A stretch of 64,000 nt of DNA from Sphingorhabdus sp. EL138. Lineage in GTDB: Bacteria; Pseudomonadota; Alphaproteobacteria; Sphingomonadales; Sphingomonadaceae. Under the pieces are notes generated by a model. That model saw only the letters and a list, made by a program, of their open reading frames with translations, ran no database searches and was not told where the DNA came from. The stretch lies in NCBI RefSeq assembly GCF_900258045.1, contig NZ_OGVD01000004.1:310001-374000 (forward strand), read 5' to 3'. The position numbers and the translations under genes were made by a program. Shown here piece after piece: positions 25,459 through 35,352 of the stretch; positions within the stretch are counted from its first letter, which is position 1; every line of letters starts with the position of its first letter.

Positions 25459-27042
25459 ATGCCAAAAGTACTTATATCCGACAAAATGGATCCCAAAGCC
25501 GCCGAAATTTTCCGTGAGCGCGGCGTTGAGGTGGATGAGATTACGGGACAAACACCCGAAGAATTGATGCAGATCGTCGGTGACTATGATGGTCTTGCCA
25601 TCCGGTCGTCCACCAAGGTGACGCCGGAAATTTTGGAAGCTGCGACCAATCTGAAAGTGGTTGGCCGCGCCGGTATTGGTGTCGACAATGTCGATATCCC
25701 AGCGGCATCGACCAAAGGTGTGGTGGTTATGAACACCCCGTTCGGTAACAGCATTACGACCGCGGAACATGCCATTGCGATGATGTTTGCTTTGGCCCGT
25801 CAGCTGCCTTCTGCTGATGCCTCAACCCAGGCTGGCAAATGGGAGAAATCCAAATTCATGGGTGTCGAGCTGACCAACAAGACGCTGGGTTTGATCGGTG
25901 CAGGCAATATTGGTTCGATCGTTGCCGAACGTGCCATTGGCCTGCGCATGAAGGTTGTCGCTTATGATCCGTTCCTTACTGCAGAGCGTGCGGTTGAGAT
26001 CGGGATTGAGAAAGTGACGCTGGACGAGCTGCTGGAGCGTGCTGATTTTATCACCATGCACACGCCGTTGACGGACCAGACCCGCAATATCATGTCAGCC
26101 GAGGCGATTGCCAAAACCAAGCCCGGTGTACGGATCATAAACTGTGCCCGCGGTGGTTTGATTGATGAAGCGGCTCTGAAAGAGGCTTTGGAATCCGGTC
26201 ATGTCGCAGGCGCTGCGCTGGATGTTTATGCGGAAGAGCCGGCAAAGGAAAATGCGCTCTTTGGAACGCCGAACCTTATTTGTACGCCACATTTGGGCGC
26301 ATCGACCAGCGAGGCACAGGTTAATGTTGCCATCCAGGTGGCCGAGCAGATGGCCGATTATCTGGTCAATGGCGGCGTTGAAAATGCGCTCAATATGCCT
26401 AGTCTCTCGGCAGAACAGGCACCGAAGCTCAAACCTTACATGGTGCTCGCAAATCAGCTGGGTTCATTGATCGGCCAGCTATCAAGCAGCTCGCTGAAAG
26501 GCATTTCGGTAGAAGTTGAAGGCGCAGCCGCCGAGCTGGATCCTAAACCCATAACAGCCGCTGTTCTCGCCGGACTAATGGCTGCCTATAGCGACTCTGT
26601 GAACATGGTGAACGCACCTTATCTCGCAAAGGAACGCGGCCTTGATGTCCGCGAAGTGCGCCATGACCGCGAGGGCGACTATCACACTCTGGTCCGCGTG
26701 TCGGTAACCACGGATGAGGGCGAGAAATCGGTCGCAGGAACGCTGTTCGGTTCTTCCGGTCCGCGTTTGGTTGAAATGTTCGGCATCAAGGTTGAGGCTG
26801 ATCTGGAAGGCGACATGCTCTATATCGTCAATCAGGATCAACCCGGTTTCATCGGAAGCGTCGGTTCCACATTGGGCGAGGCAGGGGTCAATATCGGCAC
26901 CTTCCATCTGGGTCGCCGTGCAGATGCACCTGGAGGAGAAGCTGTATTGCTGCTTTCCATCGATTCGCCTGTCGAAGAACCCGTGCTGTGGTCCGTTTGT
27001 CAGCTGGAAGGTGTGAAAACGGTCAAAGCCCTGCGCTTCTAG
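25459..27042 (+). CDS. serA: D-3-phosphoglycerate dehydrogenase
   Basis: A 527-residue NAD-dependent enzyme starting serine biosynthesis. The catalytic/NAD domains show VVGRAGIGVDNVDIPAA, the Rossmann GLIGAGNIGSIVAERA, NCARGGLIDEAAL and the active-site HLGAST; a C-terminal intervening and ACT-type regulatory region (LYIVNQDQPGFIGSVGSTLGEAGVN) follows. This is the long type I form with an allosteric serine-binding ACT domain. ATG 25459 has an AAGAAGAGA site; upstream codons run through the palindromic repeat. serC precedes and hisZ follows in one direction. Confidence 0.96.
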   Translation: MPKVLISDKMDPKAAEIFRERGVEVDEITGQTPEELMQIVGDYDGLAIRSSTKVTPEILEAATNLKVVGRAGIGVDNVDIPAASTKGVVVMNTPFGNSITTAEHAIAMMFALARQLPSADASTQAGKWEKSKFMGVELTNKTLGLIGAGNIGSIVAERAIGLRMKVVAYDPFLTAERAVEIGIEKVTLDELLERADFITMHTPLTDQTRNIMSAEAIAKTKPGVRIINCARGGLIDEAALKEALESGHVAGAALDVYAEEPAKENALFGTPNLICTPHLGASTSEAQVNVAIQVAEQMADYLVNGGVENALNMPSLSAEQAPKLKPYMVLANQLGSLIGQLSSSSLKGISVEVEGAAAELDPKPITAAVLAGLMAAYSDSVNMVNAPYLAKERGLDVREVRHDREGDYHTLVRVSVTTDEGEKSVAGTLFGSSGPRLVEMFGIKVEADLEGDMLYIVNQDQPGFIGSVGSTLGEAGVNIGTFHLGRRADAPGGEAVLLLSIDSPVEEPVLWSVCQLEGVKTVKALRF

Positions 27043-27101
27043 ACAGAAGAACAAAAAACCGGTGGCCTGAGCGCGTGCTTAGGCTATGGAGACGAAAGTC
27101 T

Positions 27102-28217
27102 ATGCAAAAGCTGTCTAACTTGCTGCCCGAAGGCTTTCACGATTCCCTGCCGCCCCATGCCGAAGCAGGGTCGCGTCTGGAACGTGACGTTCTCGATACG
27201 CTGGCCAGCCATGGCTATGCGCGGGTGTCTCCGCCTTTGGTGGAATATGAAGATGTGCTGACGGGTCGGATGACCGGATCGGCGAAAAGCGATCTGATGC
27301 GCTTTGTCGATCCGATTTCGCAGCGGACTTTGGCGCTCCGACCGGATGTGACCATGCAGATTGGCCGGATCGCCGCGACCAGCCTGTCGGAGGCAGCACG
27401 TCCCTTGCGTCTCAGCTATTCAGGGCAGGTATTGAAGTTGCGCTCTGGTCAATTGCGCCCGGAGCGTAGCCGCCTGCAAATCGGTGCAGAACTGATCGGA
27501 ACCGATAGCGTCGCGGCGGCAAGTGAAATTGTATCGGTCGCAATCGAGGCGTTGAGCCGTGCCGGTCTGACCGGTATTACTGTGGATTTCACCATGCCGG
27601 ATCTGGTTGACATATTGTCTGCCGGACCGTTGCCGTTGAGCGCCGCACAGGCGGCCGAGGTGCGCAGCGAACTGGATATGAAAGATGCTGGCGGTCTGAC
27701 GGAGCTGGGTGCCGTCGGCTACTTGCCGCTGATTGAAGCGACAGGGCCTTTTGACGACGCCATGGCCAAGATGCGATCTTTTGACAGCGACAATCTGTTG
27801 GCATCGCGGCTGGATGGCATCGCTGCTATTGCTGCGAATATCGAGGACAAGGCAAATCTGACTCTTGATCCGACCGAGCGGCACGGCTTTGAATATCAAA
27901 ACTGGTTTGGCTTTACGCTGTTTGCAGAGGGTTTTGTCGGCGCGATGGGACGCGGTGGTAGTTATGAAGTACCGGCATCTGATGGTGGGACTGAAAATGC
28001 GGTCGGTTTTTCGCTCTATCCCAGCCCGCTGATCGATGCCGGTTTCAGTGCAAAGGCCAAGGATATTCTGTTCTTGCCACTAGGGCATGACAGTGAAGTG
28101 GCGGCTTCGCTACGAGCAAAGGGATGGCGCACGGTTGCGGCCCTTTCAGATAGCGATGATGCCGAGGCATTGGGGTGCACCCACCATCTGGATGGCGAGA
28201 AGCCGGTAGCAATTTAA
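27102..28217 (+). CDS. hisZ: ATP phosphoribosyltransferase regulatory subunit
   Basis: A 371-residue class II aminoacyl-tRNA-synthetase paralogue that pairs with the short form of HisG in histidine biosynthesis. The HisRS-like core shows motif-2-like features (ALRPDVTMQIGRIAA, RLSYSGQVLKL) and GRGGSYEVP; the catalytic HisRS arginines are not expected. No hisG is nearby. It lies between serA and purA, the usual place in sphingomonads. ATG 27102 has GGAGACG upstream. Confidence 0.9.
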   Translation: MQKLSNLLPEGFHDSLPPHAEAGSRLERDVLDTLASHGYARVSPPLVEYEDVLTGRMTGSAKSDLMRFVDPISQRTLALRPDVTMQIGRIAATSLSEAARPLRLSYSGQVLKLRSGQLRPERSRLQIGAELIGTDSVAAASEIVSVAIEALSRAGLTGITVDFTMPDLVDILSAGPLPLSAAQAAEVRSELDMKDAGGLTELGAVGYLPLIEATGPFDDAMAKMRSFDSDNLLASRLDGIAAIAANIEDKANLTLDPTERHGFEYQNWFGFTLFAEGFVGAMGRGGSYEVPASDGGTENAVGFSLYPSPLIDAGFSAKAKDILFLPLGHDSEVAASLRAKGWRTVAALSDSDDAEALGCTHHLDGEKPVAI

Positions 28218-28235
28218 CAGGAAGAATTTTCAGAT

Positions 28236-29525
28236 ATGGCCAATGTAACGGTTATCGGTGCCCAATGGGGTGATGAGGGCAAAGGCAAGATTGTCGACTG
28301 GTTGTCGGAACGCGCGGATGTCGTGGTCCGGTTTCAGGGCGGTCACAATGCCGGCCATACACTGGTTGTGGACGGCAAAGTCTACAAGCTTTCCCTCTTG
28401 CCATCCGGTATTGTACGCGGCGCATTGTCGATTATCGGAAACGGCGTCGTGCTTGATCCCTGGCACTTGCGCGATGAAATTGAAAAGCTGAGCAAACAGG
28501 GTGTCGCGATCAATGCCGATAATTTCGGGATCGCTGAAAACTGCCCGCTGATCCTGCCTATTCACCGCGATCTTGATGCGTTGCGCGAAGATGCGAGCGG
28601 TAAGGGCAAGATTGGCACCACGCGCCGCGGCATTGGCCCGGCCTATGAAGACAAGGTAGGCCGTCGTTCGATCCGGGTATGTGATCTCGCCTATCTCGAT
28701 GATCTGGGTCCACAACTGGACCGGTTATGCGCTCATCATGATGCACTGCGCGCCGGTTTTGGCGAGAAGCCGGTGGACCGGGAGCGTTTGCTGGCCGACC
28801 TCAGAGAGATTGCGGATAGCGTGCTGCAATATGCGCAACCGGTCTGGAAACGGCTGAACGAGGCGCGCAAGCGTGGTGATCGGATATTGTTTGAAGGTGC
28901 GCAGGGCGTGCTGCTGGACGTCGATCACGGCACCTATCCGTTTGTGACCAGCTCCAACACTATCTCTGGCACAGCCGCTGGTGGGTCTGGCATTGGGCCG
29001 TCGGCAACCGGTTATGTGCTTGGCATTGTGAAGGCCTACACGACGCGTGTCGGGTCAGGCCCGTTTCCAACGGAATTGGCTAACGACATCGGTCAACGTC
29101 TCGGCGAACGGGGCCATGAATTTGGCACCAATACCGGACGGCAACGGCGCTGCGGCTGGTTTGATGCGGTGCTGGTCCGACAGGCTCTGGCAGTATCCGG
29201 GGTCAGCGGTATTGCGCTGACCAAGCTCGACGTCCTCGACGGCTTTGAAGAATTGAAAATCTGCGTCGGTTATGATCTCAATGGTGTGACCTATGACTAT
29301 CTGCCGCCGCATCATCAGGATCAGGAAGCAGTGACGCCGATTTATGAAAGCATGCCGGGCTGGAGCGAATCCACCGCCGGCGCGCGCAGCTGGGCTGATC
29401 TTCCGGCGCAGGCGATCAAATATATCAAGCGCGTGGAAGAACTGATCCAGTGCCCGGTGGCGCTTGTTTCTACCTCTCCCGAGCGGGAAGACACGATTTT
29501 GGTGACCGATCCCTTTGCAGACTAG
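28236..29525 (+). CDS. purA: Adenylosuccinate synthetase
   Basis: A 429-residue GTP-dependent enzyme joining IMP and aspartate in AMP synthesis. The family N-terminus [16 protein letters not shown] (GTP-binding loop), GGHNAGHT, and IMP-binding [12 protein letters not shown] and [14 protein letters not shown] are all present. Length is normal. It closely follows hisZ (18 bases), so it is probably cotranscribed. Its stop overlaps the TTG start of the transpeptidase gene. Confidence 0.97.
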   Translation: MANVTVIGAQWGDEGKGKIVDWLSERADVVVRFQGGHNAGHTLVVDGKVYKLSLLPSGIVRGALSIIGNGVVLDPWHLRDEIEKLSKQGVAINADNFGIAENCPLILPIHRDLDALREDASGKGKIGTTRRGIGPAYEDKVGRRSIRVCDLAYLDDLGPQLDRLCAHHDALRAGFGEKPVDRERLLADLREIADSVLQYAQPVWKRLNEARKRGDRILFEGAQGVLLDVDHGTYPFVTSSNTISGTAAGGSGIGPSATGYVLGIVKAYTTRVGSGPFPTELANDIGQRLGERGHEFGTNTGRQRRCGWFDAVLVRQALAVSGVSGIALTKLDVLDGFEELKICVGYDLNGVTYDYLPPHHQDQEAVTPIYESMPGWSESTAGARSWADLPAQAIKYIKRVEELIQCPVALVSTSPEREDTILVTDPFAD

Positions 29526-30063
29526 GTTTGCCTTGCTTCTGGCGCTGGCGGCCGTCGGCGGATGTGCCGCTGGGGTAGAAAACACAGAGGCCAGGCAACA
29601 GGTAGATGATAGAGCGATCGCGCTTCCAATCATTCCAGCCGGGACCAAAGCCGACAGCATCTTGGTCGATAAAAGCGATCGCACTTTGATCCTCTATAAA
29701 GCGGACAAGGAAATTGCCCGCTATGAAGGCATCCGTTTTGGCAATGCACCGGATGGCCATAAACGCTTTGAGGGCGATGAGCGTACACCCGAAGGGCGCT
29801 ACACCATCAACGGTCGCAACCCTGGCAGCAGCTACCATCTAAGCCTTCGCATATCCTATCCCAACACCGCTGACCGCGCTTATGCCGAAGCGAGAGGAAA
29901 ATCACCGGGCGGTGATATTTTTATTCACGGTCAACCTAACGGTCGGGATGGACCGACGATGAAATCGGATTGGACCGATGGCTGTATCGCATTGAGCAAC
30001 GCAGAGATTGAACAGATCTGGGAAGTGGTGCCCGACGGGGCGGCAATTACCATACAACCTTAG
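29515..30063 (+). CDS. L,D-transpeptidase (YkuD-domain) family lipoprotein
   Basis: A 182-residue protein with a probable lipoprotein signal ([10 protein letters not shown], Cys17) and a YkuD domain. The catalytic signature [10 protein letters not shown] ... [11 protein letters not shown] (His141, Cys159) matches the family's HX14-17[S/T]HGChN-type active site, though the residue before Gly-Cys is Asp rather than Ser/Thr-His. Such enzymes cross-link peptidoglycan or attach lipoproteins. The start TTG 29515 is assumed because it gives a proper signal peptide and sits in the purA end with GGTGA upstream. Confidence 0.85.
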   Translation: MQTRFALLLALAAVGGCAAGVENTEARQQVDDRAIALPIIPAGTKADSILVDKSDRTLILYKADKEIARYEGIRFGNAPDGHKRFEGDERTPEGRYTINGRNPGSSYHLSLRISYPNTADRAYAEARGKSPGGDIFIHGQPNGRDGPTMKSDWTDGCIALSNAEIEQIWEVVPDGAAITIQP

Positions 30064-30078
30064 ATTCCTTCCGACCAC

Positions 30079-31500
30079 TCAACTATGCGAAAAGCCAAAG
30101 GGTGTGTTGGCTTGCCGATAGTCATCGGACAAAATCTGCCGGCCAATGGGGGGTGCCGAGCGGGCTCGGCATTTTGTGCGATGACATAGCCGGCAGGTGA
30201 CGCCTATGGGCGTGGCGCTCTCCGGGCTGATGTCTGGTCGGTCGCGAGTGTAGATCAGACGGTCAGCATGTTCTGCCGCGCAGCCCAATGCGATGGCGCG
30301 TTCAACACGCTGTGTGCCAAAGGCGCCGCCGCCAGCAGTCACGGTTCTGGCAATCGAAAAGAATCGCTCCCCATCGGGAAGCTCCAGCCACTGGGTAATC
30401 ACCTGTCGCGGGCTGCGAAATGCCTGATGCACCGACCACAGCGGACAGGCTCCGCCGTGACGAGCAAAGGGAAAGCCGGCGCCGTCCAATCGTTTGGAAA
30501 CATTGCCGGCAGGATCCACCCGAATGAAGAAGAACGGAACGCGCTCCTGACCAGGCTTTTGAAGTGTGGTCAGACGGTGAGCGGTTTGTTCGAAACTGGT
30601 GCCGAATTGGCGGGCAAGGGCTTCAACATCATAGTGACGTGTTTCGACTGCTTTGGCGAAGGCGGAATAGGGCATGAGCAAAGCCGCTGCGGCATAGCCG
30701 GTAAGGGCGCGTCGGGTCAGCCTTTCGCCGCTTTCCGTGGTGAAGCTACCCTCTTTCAGCACCGCATCGATTTCACCGTTCAGTTCCAGATAGGACAATT
30801 GCAGAGCCAGTTGAAACATCTGGCTGGCGTTATCCAGCTGGTCGTCGATCAATATCTGACGCCGGTGGCGGTCGAGGCGCCGGGTTGCACCCATCATGAC
30901 ATCCGAAGGGAGGCGGCGTACTTGCAGGCCATGCTTGTCGTTCAGATGAGCTATCATGCTGTCCTGTCCGTTTACGGTCTCGGCCAGGCGTTCGGCAGCG
31001 TCGTCAATATTGGAAAAGCTATTGCGGCGAGCGGCAAGATAGCGGCGGGCTTGCGCCACTGGATCGGCAGCATCCGGATCGACGCTACTGCCATCTGTGC
31101 GGGCACTGGTATCTTTATCGGCCAGTGCCAATTGTTCTTCCCGATAGGCAGTGTAAAGGCGCAGCATGGCCTCGGTAAAACCGGGATAGCTGGTCGCGAC
31201 ATCCGCGGTGTCGAGCTGCGGAAAGTCAATATCCGCGAACATCGGGTCTTTAAGGACCGCCTCCAGCCGCGCGGTATATTCCTCACCGCCATCGCCCGCC
31301 AGCTCTGCCATGTCGATTTTATACGTCCGGGCGAGGCGCAGCAGCATATCGGCCGTAAAGGGACGTTGATTACGCTCCAATAAGGCGACATAGGAGGCTG
31401 ATATCTCAAGATCGGCGGCCATATCCGCCTGTGTAAGACCAAGATCACGACGAAGCCTTTTCAGGCGGGGGCCCATATAGACCGGGCGTTCACTGGACAT
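30079..31500 (-). CDS. ScfR/RamB-type short-chain acyl-metabolism transcriptional regulator
   Basis: A 473-residue regulator with an XRE-type HTH (residues ~10-60, LGLTQADMAADLEISASYVALLERN), a middle IrrE/ImmA-like region (DUF2083-like, ~200-350) and a C-terminal cysteine-containing end (CRLCHRTKC). This architecture is that of ScfR/RamB/MccR regulators of acetate, propionate and acyl-CoA metabolism. It diverges from isocitrate lyase across 199 bases that hold two TTGTAA palindromes, fitting autoregulation and control of aceA. Confidence 0.9.
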   Translation of the reverse strand: MSSERPVYMGPRLKRLRRDLGLTQADMAADLEISASYVALLERNQRPFTADMLLRLARTYKIDMAELAGDGGEEYTARLEAVLKDPMFADIDFPQLDTADVATSYPGFTEAMLRLYTAYREEQLALADKDTSARTDGSSVDPDAADPVAQARRYLAARRNSFSNIDDAAERLAETVNGQDSMIAHLNDKHGLQVRRLPSDVMMGATRRLDRHRRQILIDDQLDNASQMFQLALQLSYLELNGEIDAVLKEGSFTTESGERLTRRALTGYAAAALLMPYSAFAKAVETRHYDVEALARQFGTSFEQTAHRLTTLQKPGQERVPFFFIRVDPAGNVSKRLDGAGFPFARHGGACPLWSVHQAFRSPRQVITQWLELPDGERFFSIARTVTAGGGAFGTQRVERAIALGCAAEHADRLIYTRDRPDISPESATPIGVTCRLCHRTKCRARSAPPIGRQILSDDYRQANTPFGFSHS

Positions 31501-31535
31501 GATGGGCTCTAGGCATGTGTTTCCGAATCACCTGT

Positions 31536-31552
31536 TTGTAATATCCTTACAA
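31536..31552. promoter_or_regulatory. TTGTAA-N5-TTACAA palindrome, candidate ScfR operator 1
   Basis: A perfect 6-bp dyad with 5-base spacer lies 36 bases upstream of the regulator start. RamB/ScfR-type regulators bind similar AT-rich, TTGTAA/TTGCAA-containing sites, so this is a good autoregulation site. The assignment is inference. Confidence 0.5.
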
Positions 31553-31567
31553 CTATACAACAATATT

Positions 31568-31582
31568 TTGTAAAGCGTTACA
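31568..31582. promoter_or_regulatory. TTGTAA-N4-TTACA dyad, candidate ScfR operator 2
   Basis: A second, near-perfect copy of the TTGTAA dyad (spacer AGCG) starts 32 bases after operator 1, about three helical turns away, and faces the isocitrate lyase gene. Confidence 0.45.
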
Positions 31583-31699
31583 GTTAAACTTCACAGCGCT
31601 TCGGAACCGGCCCTGTGCGGCGTACAACGGGGCATAGCTTTCGTGAACAACGATTCGCGGACACCGCTTAAACTGCCGAATTTTTAAAGGAGCATGACG

Positions 31700-33292
31700 A
31701 TGTCATATCAAGAATATATCAATCAGACGAACGCGCTGATCCAGAAACAGAACGGAACATGGGAGGGTATCGACTCTGAAGCCGTTGCCCGGATGCGTTT
31801 GCAGAACCGTTTCCACACCGGCCTCGATATCGCCAAATATACCGCAAAAATCATGCGTGAAGATATGGCAGCCTATGATGCTGATCCTGCCAACTACACC
31901 CAGTCGCTGGGCTGCTGGCACGGCTTTATCGGTCAACAGAAGATGATTTCGATCAAGAAGCATTTTGGCAATACGAAACGACGCTATCTCTACCTCTCCG
32001 GCTGGATGGTTGCCGCTTTGCGCAGCGAATTTGGTCCACTTCCTGATCAGTCCATGCACGAGAAAACATCCGTGCCCGCTCTGATTGAAGAGCTTTATAC
32101 CTTCCTGCGTCAGGCTGATGCCCGTGAACTGGGCGGCTTGTTCCGCGATATTGATGCGGCGCGCGATGCGGGTGATGTCGTAACCGAAAAACGCCTGATG
32201 AACGAAGTTGAAAATCATCAGACCCACGTTGTTCCCATCATCGCTGATATTGACGCTGGCTTTGGTAATGCAGAAGCAACCTATCTTCTCGCCAAGAAAA
32301 TGATCGAGGCTGGTGCATGTGCCCTTCAGATCGAAAACCAGGTGTCTGACGAGAAGCAATGTGGTCACCAGGACGGCAAAGTCACCGTGCCACATGAAGA
32401 CTTCCTCGCGAAGGTTCGCGCTTGTCGCTATGCGTTCCTTGAGCTGGGCGTTGAAGATGGCATCATCGTTACACGTACCGACTCTCTGGGCGCAGGCCTG
32501 ACCAAGCAGATTGCGGTGAGCAATGAGCCCGGCGATCTTGGTGACCAATATAACAGCTTCCTTGATTGCGAAGAAATTGATCCGGCAACTGCGCAAAATG
32601 GCGATGTTATCCTGAACCGTGATGGCAAGATGATGCGTCCGAAGCGTTTGCCAAGCAATCTCTTCCAGTTCCGCGCCGGAACCGGTGAAGACCGCTGTGT
32701 GCTCGATTGCATTACCTCGCTGCAGCACGGCGCCGACCTGCTCTGGATCGAAACCGAGAAACCGCATGTTGAGCAGATTGCCGGCATGGTTGACCGGATC
32801 CGTGAAGTTATGCCGAATGCAAAGCTGGTTTATAACAACTCGCCATCATTCAACTGGACGCTGAATTTCCGTCAGCAGGTTTATGATGCATGGGCAGCCG
32901 AAGGCAAAGACGTCACCGCTTATGATCGTGCGAACCTGATGAGCGTGGAATATGATGGCACCGAATTGGCCGCCGATGCCGATGAACGTATCCGTACGTT
33001 CCAAGCTGATGGTGCAAAACGGGCTGGTATTTTCCACCACCTGATCACCCTGCCGACCTATCACACGGCTGCTCTGTCGACCGATAATCTTGCGAAAGAA
33101 TATTTCGGTGAGCAAGGCATGCTGGGTTATGTTCTTAACGTTCAGCGCGAAGAAATTCGCCAGGGCATTGCCTGCGTGAAGCATCAAAACATGGCCGGTT
33201 CAGATATCGGTGATGATCACAAGGAATATTTCGCTGGCGACGCGGCCCTGAAAGCGGGCGGCGCCGACAACACGATGAACCAGTTTGGCTAG
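31700..33292 (+). CDS. aceA: Isocitrate lyase
   Basis: A 530-residue glyoxylate-shunt enzyme splitting isocitrate to succinate and glyoxylate. The active-site segment has KQCGHQDGKVTVP (the family's K-x-CGH; residue 2 is Gln in the long class), RTDSLGAGLT and NNSPSFNWT. The ~530-residue length matches the Pseudomonas-type long class rather than the ~430-residue E. coli class. ATG 31700 is preferred over 31694 because AAAGGAG lies at proper spacing. The divergent ScfR-type gene and a strong terminator define it as a monocistron. Confidence 0.96.
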   Translation: MSYQEYINQTNALIQKQNGTWEGIDSEAVARMRLQNRFHTGLDIAKYTAKIMREDMAAYDADPANYTQSLGCWHGFIGQQKMISIKKHFGNTKRRYLYLSGWMVAALRSEFGPLPDQSMHEKTSVPALIEELYTFLRQADARELGGLFRDIDAARDAGDVVTEKRLMNEVENHQTHVVPIIADIDAGFGNAEATYLLAKKMIEAGACALQIENQVSDEKQCGHQDGKVTVPHEDFLAKVRACRYAFLELGVEDGIIVTRTDSLGAGLTKQIAVSNEPGDLGDQYNSFLDCEEIDPATAQNGDVILNRDGKMMRPKRLPSNLFQFRAGTGEDRCVLDCITSLQHGADLLWIETEKPHVEQIAGMVDRIREVMPNAKLVYNNSPSFNWTLNFRQQVYDAWAAEGKDVTAYDRANLMSVEYDGTELAADADERIRTFQADGAKRAGIFHHLITLPTYHTAALSTDNLAKEYFGEQGMLGYVLNVQREEIRQGIACVKHQNMAGSDIGDDHKEYFAGDAALKAGGADNTMNQFG

Positions 33293-33313
33293 TCGTTGGA
33301 TTGCAGACGGAAT

Positions 33314-33350
33314 AAAAACGGCCCGGAGATTTGATCCCCGGGCCGTTTTT
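33314..33350. terminator. Bidirectional terminator between aceA and cytochrome gene
   Basis: AAAAACGGCCCGG (33314-33326) and CCGGGCCGTTTTT (33338-33350) make a perfect 13-bp stem with an 11-base loop, followed by a T tract on both strands. It lies between the convergent aceA and cytochrome c genes and can serve both. Confidence 0.92.
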
Positions 33351-33367
33351 CTTTGTAATATGACTTG

Positions 33368-34300
33368 CTAGTTCACCGTTTTCTTCAATGCAGCCTTGAG
33401 CATTTCCGGATCATATAGCGACAGATGTTGCTTATCGCTGACCAGCTTTCTGGTCTTTCGATAGCTGTTTTCCCATTGACGCAAGGCTTGGTTGAAGTCC
33501 GCGCTGCTCTTGGTATCCTGCAATGTGCCAAGCTGCCGACTGGACGATACAAGCGCATCCCGTTCTTTGTTCAGCCTTTTCCCGGCATAGCGTTCGTGGA
33601 TCAATCCCAGTCGATGGCGTGCGGAAGCGAGCAGCAGATGGGAAAGCTTCAAGTGCCCCTTTTGTCGGGCTTCCTTTGCAGCAAGCACGGCCTGGTCCAC
33701 TGCTATCAGTTGGCTTTCGACTGTTAATGCGATCCGGTTATTGGCAGGTGCTGCGGTCAAAGAGCGTACATAATGGGCGAGAGCGGCAAGAACCGCTGGT
33801 GTTGGCTCCTGTCCATTAAACTCCTCCACGATGAGATCGCGGATGAACTTTTCTAGCTCGTTGCTATCCGTGGCGCGAGAGATCTTCCCGGGAACTGTAA
33901 GATCCGGAATCTTTACCGGATCGAATATCGCATTGCCGCGATGGGAACTGAAAAAGCTGCTGGTGACGTCCGCTGTTCCGGGTTCCCCGGAAACGTTGGG
34001 AAACTGGAAAGCCGGGTTGTCACGGCCATTTTCATGGCAACTCGCGCAGGATAAGCCCGCCTTGGCGGCCTGACCGCCCAGCAATGTCGGCGTGTGAAAC
34101 AAGGCTTCACCCGCCAGCATCTGCTCGTCTTGTGCCAAAGCTTCTCGCTCTGGCTCAGTGGTCAGCGCGGTGAAATGCTGGCCCGGGTCAAGCCATTCCA
34201 TGGCCTGAATAAACGGGCGATCAGCGGCATGTGCAACCGCTGCACAGGTTAAACTGATCGCTGCGCTATATTTTAGGAAACGGACGCTTCGCCGATCCAC
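33368..34300 (-). CDS. Secreted c-type cytochrome, single CASCH site
   Basis: A 310-residue exported protein. A signal peptide (ending AVAHA) precedes a MauG/di-heme-peroxidase-like N-terminal lobe with GEALFHTPTLLGGQ and the heme motif CASCH; only one CXXCH is present where true di-heme peroxidases have two. The C-terminal third is charged and helical, unlike a peroxidase. Function unknown; an electron carrier or an inactive peroxidase derivative are both possible. The GTG start at 34300 overlaps the upstream TPR gene by 28 bases with GAGGAA upstream, so translation is coupled. Confidence 0.75.
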   Translation of the reverse strand: MDRRSVRFLKYSAAISLTCAAVAHAADRPFIQAMEWLDPGQHFTALTTEPEREALAQDEQMLAGEALFHTPTLLGGQAAKAGLSCASCHENGRDNPAFQFPNVSGEPGTADVTSSFFSSHRGNAIFDPVKIPDLTVPGKISRATDSNELEKFIRDLIVEEFNGQEPTPAVLAALAHYVRSLTAAPANNRIALTVESQLIAVDQAVLAAKEARQKGHLKLSHLLLASARHRLGLIHERYAGKRLNKERDALVSSSRQLGTLQDTKSSADFNQALRQWENSYRKTRKLVSDKQHLSLYDPEMLKAALKKTVN

Positions 34301-35196
34301 CGGCGCAATTCCTCTGCTTCATAGCAACCAAAACTGCACAGGCTTTCCAGTCTGGCCAGTTTCTTTTTCGCACCAGCAAGATCGCCGCGTTCGACCATCA
34401 GCTCGCCATAATATTCCGTGGCTCCGCGATGTTCGGGCGCAACAGCCAATGCTGTCTGATAATATTGCTCAGCACGGTCGAAATTTTTGAGCTTGCGATT
34501 GGCGAAGCCGAGATAGGTCAGGATGTCGGGATGGGGGCCAAAGGTCATTGATGCGAGTTGCAGCTCTGCAATCGCAGCTTCATATTTCTTTTCGTTGATC
34601 AATGCGACGGCGCCCATATAGGCCAGATCGCCATTGCCGATGCTGGCAAATTCAATACTGTCGGCCGGTTGATAGCTGGCAGAACCGCCGCCGTTCATCG
34701 TCGCTTTGACTTTCGCAATTGCCTTGGTCAGTTCCGCCTTTTGTGCGCAGCTATTGCCGCAGGCGCTGTCTTTGGCTGTCAGCTTACCGAGAGAAGCCTT
34801 TGCTTTGTCGGCCATATCAAGCTTGTGATAAGTGATCGCGAGATCGCGATGCGCCTCGATTAAATTGCCATTATATTTGACCGCTTTTTCCAGTGGCTTG
34901 CGCGCTTTTTTGTAGTTGCCTTGTCCAATATAGCTGACGCCGAGCAGATATTGGGCATTGGCGTTGCGCGGTGCGACGCTGAGTGAGCGTTTGAATGACC
35001 GGATTGCTTTTTTATGATCTTTGGCTTTTAGGGCATTAATACCTTTTTGATATTCGGCCGACGCGTCATATTTCGGAGCGCTGCTGCTGGGCGCTGATCC
35101 ACCGCCCCCTCCGCCACCAGCGGCGATAGCCGATCCTGGATTAAATGCGAGTGTTGTTGCTGCACCCAGAATCGCGGCTGATTTGAAAATATGCAT
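34273..35196 (-). CDS. Secreted tetratricopeptide-repeat protein
   Basis: A 307-residue exported protein with a signal peptide (ending GSAIAAGG), a Gly/Ser linker and at least four to five TPR units (SAEYQKGINALKAKDHKKAIRSF, ANAQYLLGVSYIGQGNYKKARK, LTYLGFANRKLKNFDRAEQYY, ATEYYGELMVERGDLAGAKK). TPR domains mediate protein contacts; partner unknown. Cys residues appear as DSACGNSC and SLCSFGCYE, possibly disulfides. AAGGAAAC precedes the ATG. It overlaps the cytochrome gene, implying a common complex. Confidence 0.85.
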   Translation of the reverse strand: MHIFKSAAILGAATTLAFNPGSAIAAGGGGGGGSAPSSSAPKYDASAEYQKGINALKAKDHKKAIRSFKRSLSVAPRNANAQYLLGVSYIGQGNYKKARKPLEKAVKYNGNLIEAHRDLAITYHKLDMADKAKASLGKLTAKDSACGNSCAQKAELTKAIAKVKATMNGGGSASYQPADSIEFASIGNGDLAYMGAVALINEKKYEAAIAELQLASMTFGPHPDILTYLGFANRKLKNFDRAEQYYQTALAVAPEHRGATEYYGELMVERGDLAGAKKKLARLESLCSFGCYEAEELRRWIGEASVS

Positions 35197-35352
35197 GCTG
35201 TTTCCTTCTACCTTGTAATTGCCCTAATAGCATAAACATGCCTCAGACGCGAAATTTGCCGAATGTCCATTATTCGGCAAATCGAGCCAGAAAGTTACAG
35301 AATCAAGGTGAAGGGATCGAATCCGGGACTGGAGGTTTGCGCATCCGGCCGA

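Noticed and set aside
30268-31383. 371-codon open frame on the + strand opposite the ScfR-type regulator
   Set aside because: It is the antisense shadow of a well-supported gene; no family motifs and a composition typical of reverse reading.
31703-32767. 354-codon open frame on the - strand within isocitrate lyase
   Set aside because: Fully inside aceA on the opposite strand; no recognisable domain.
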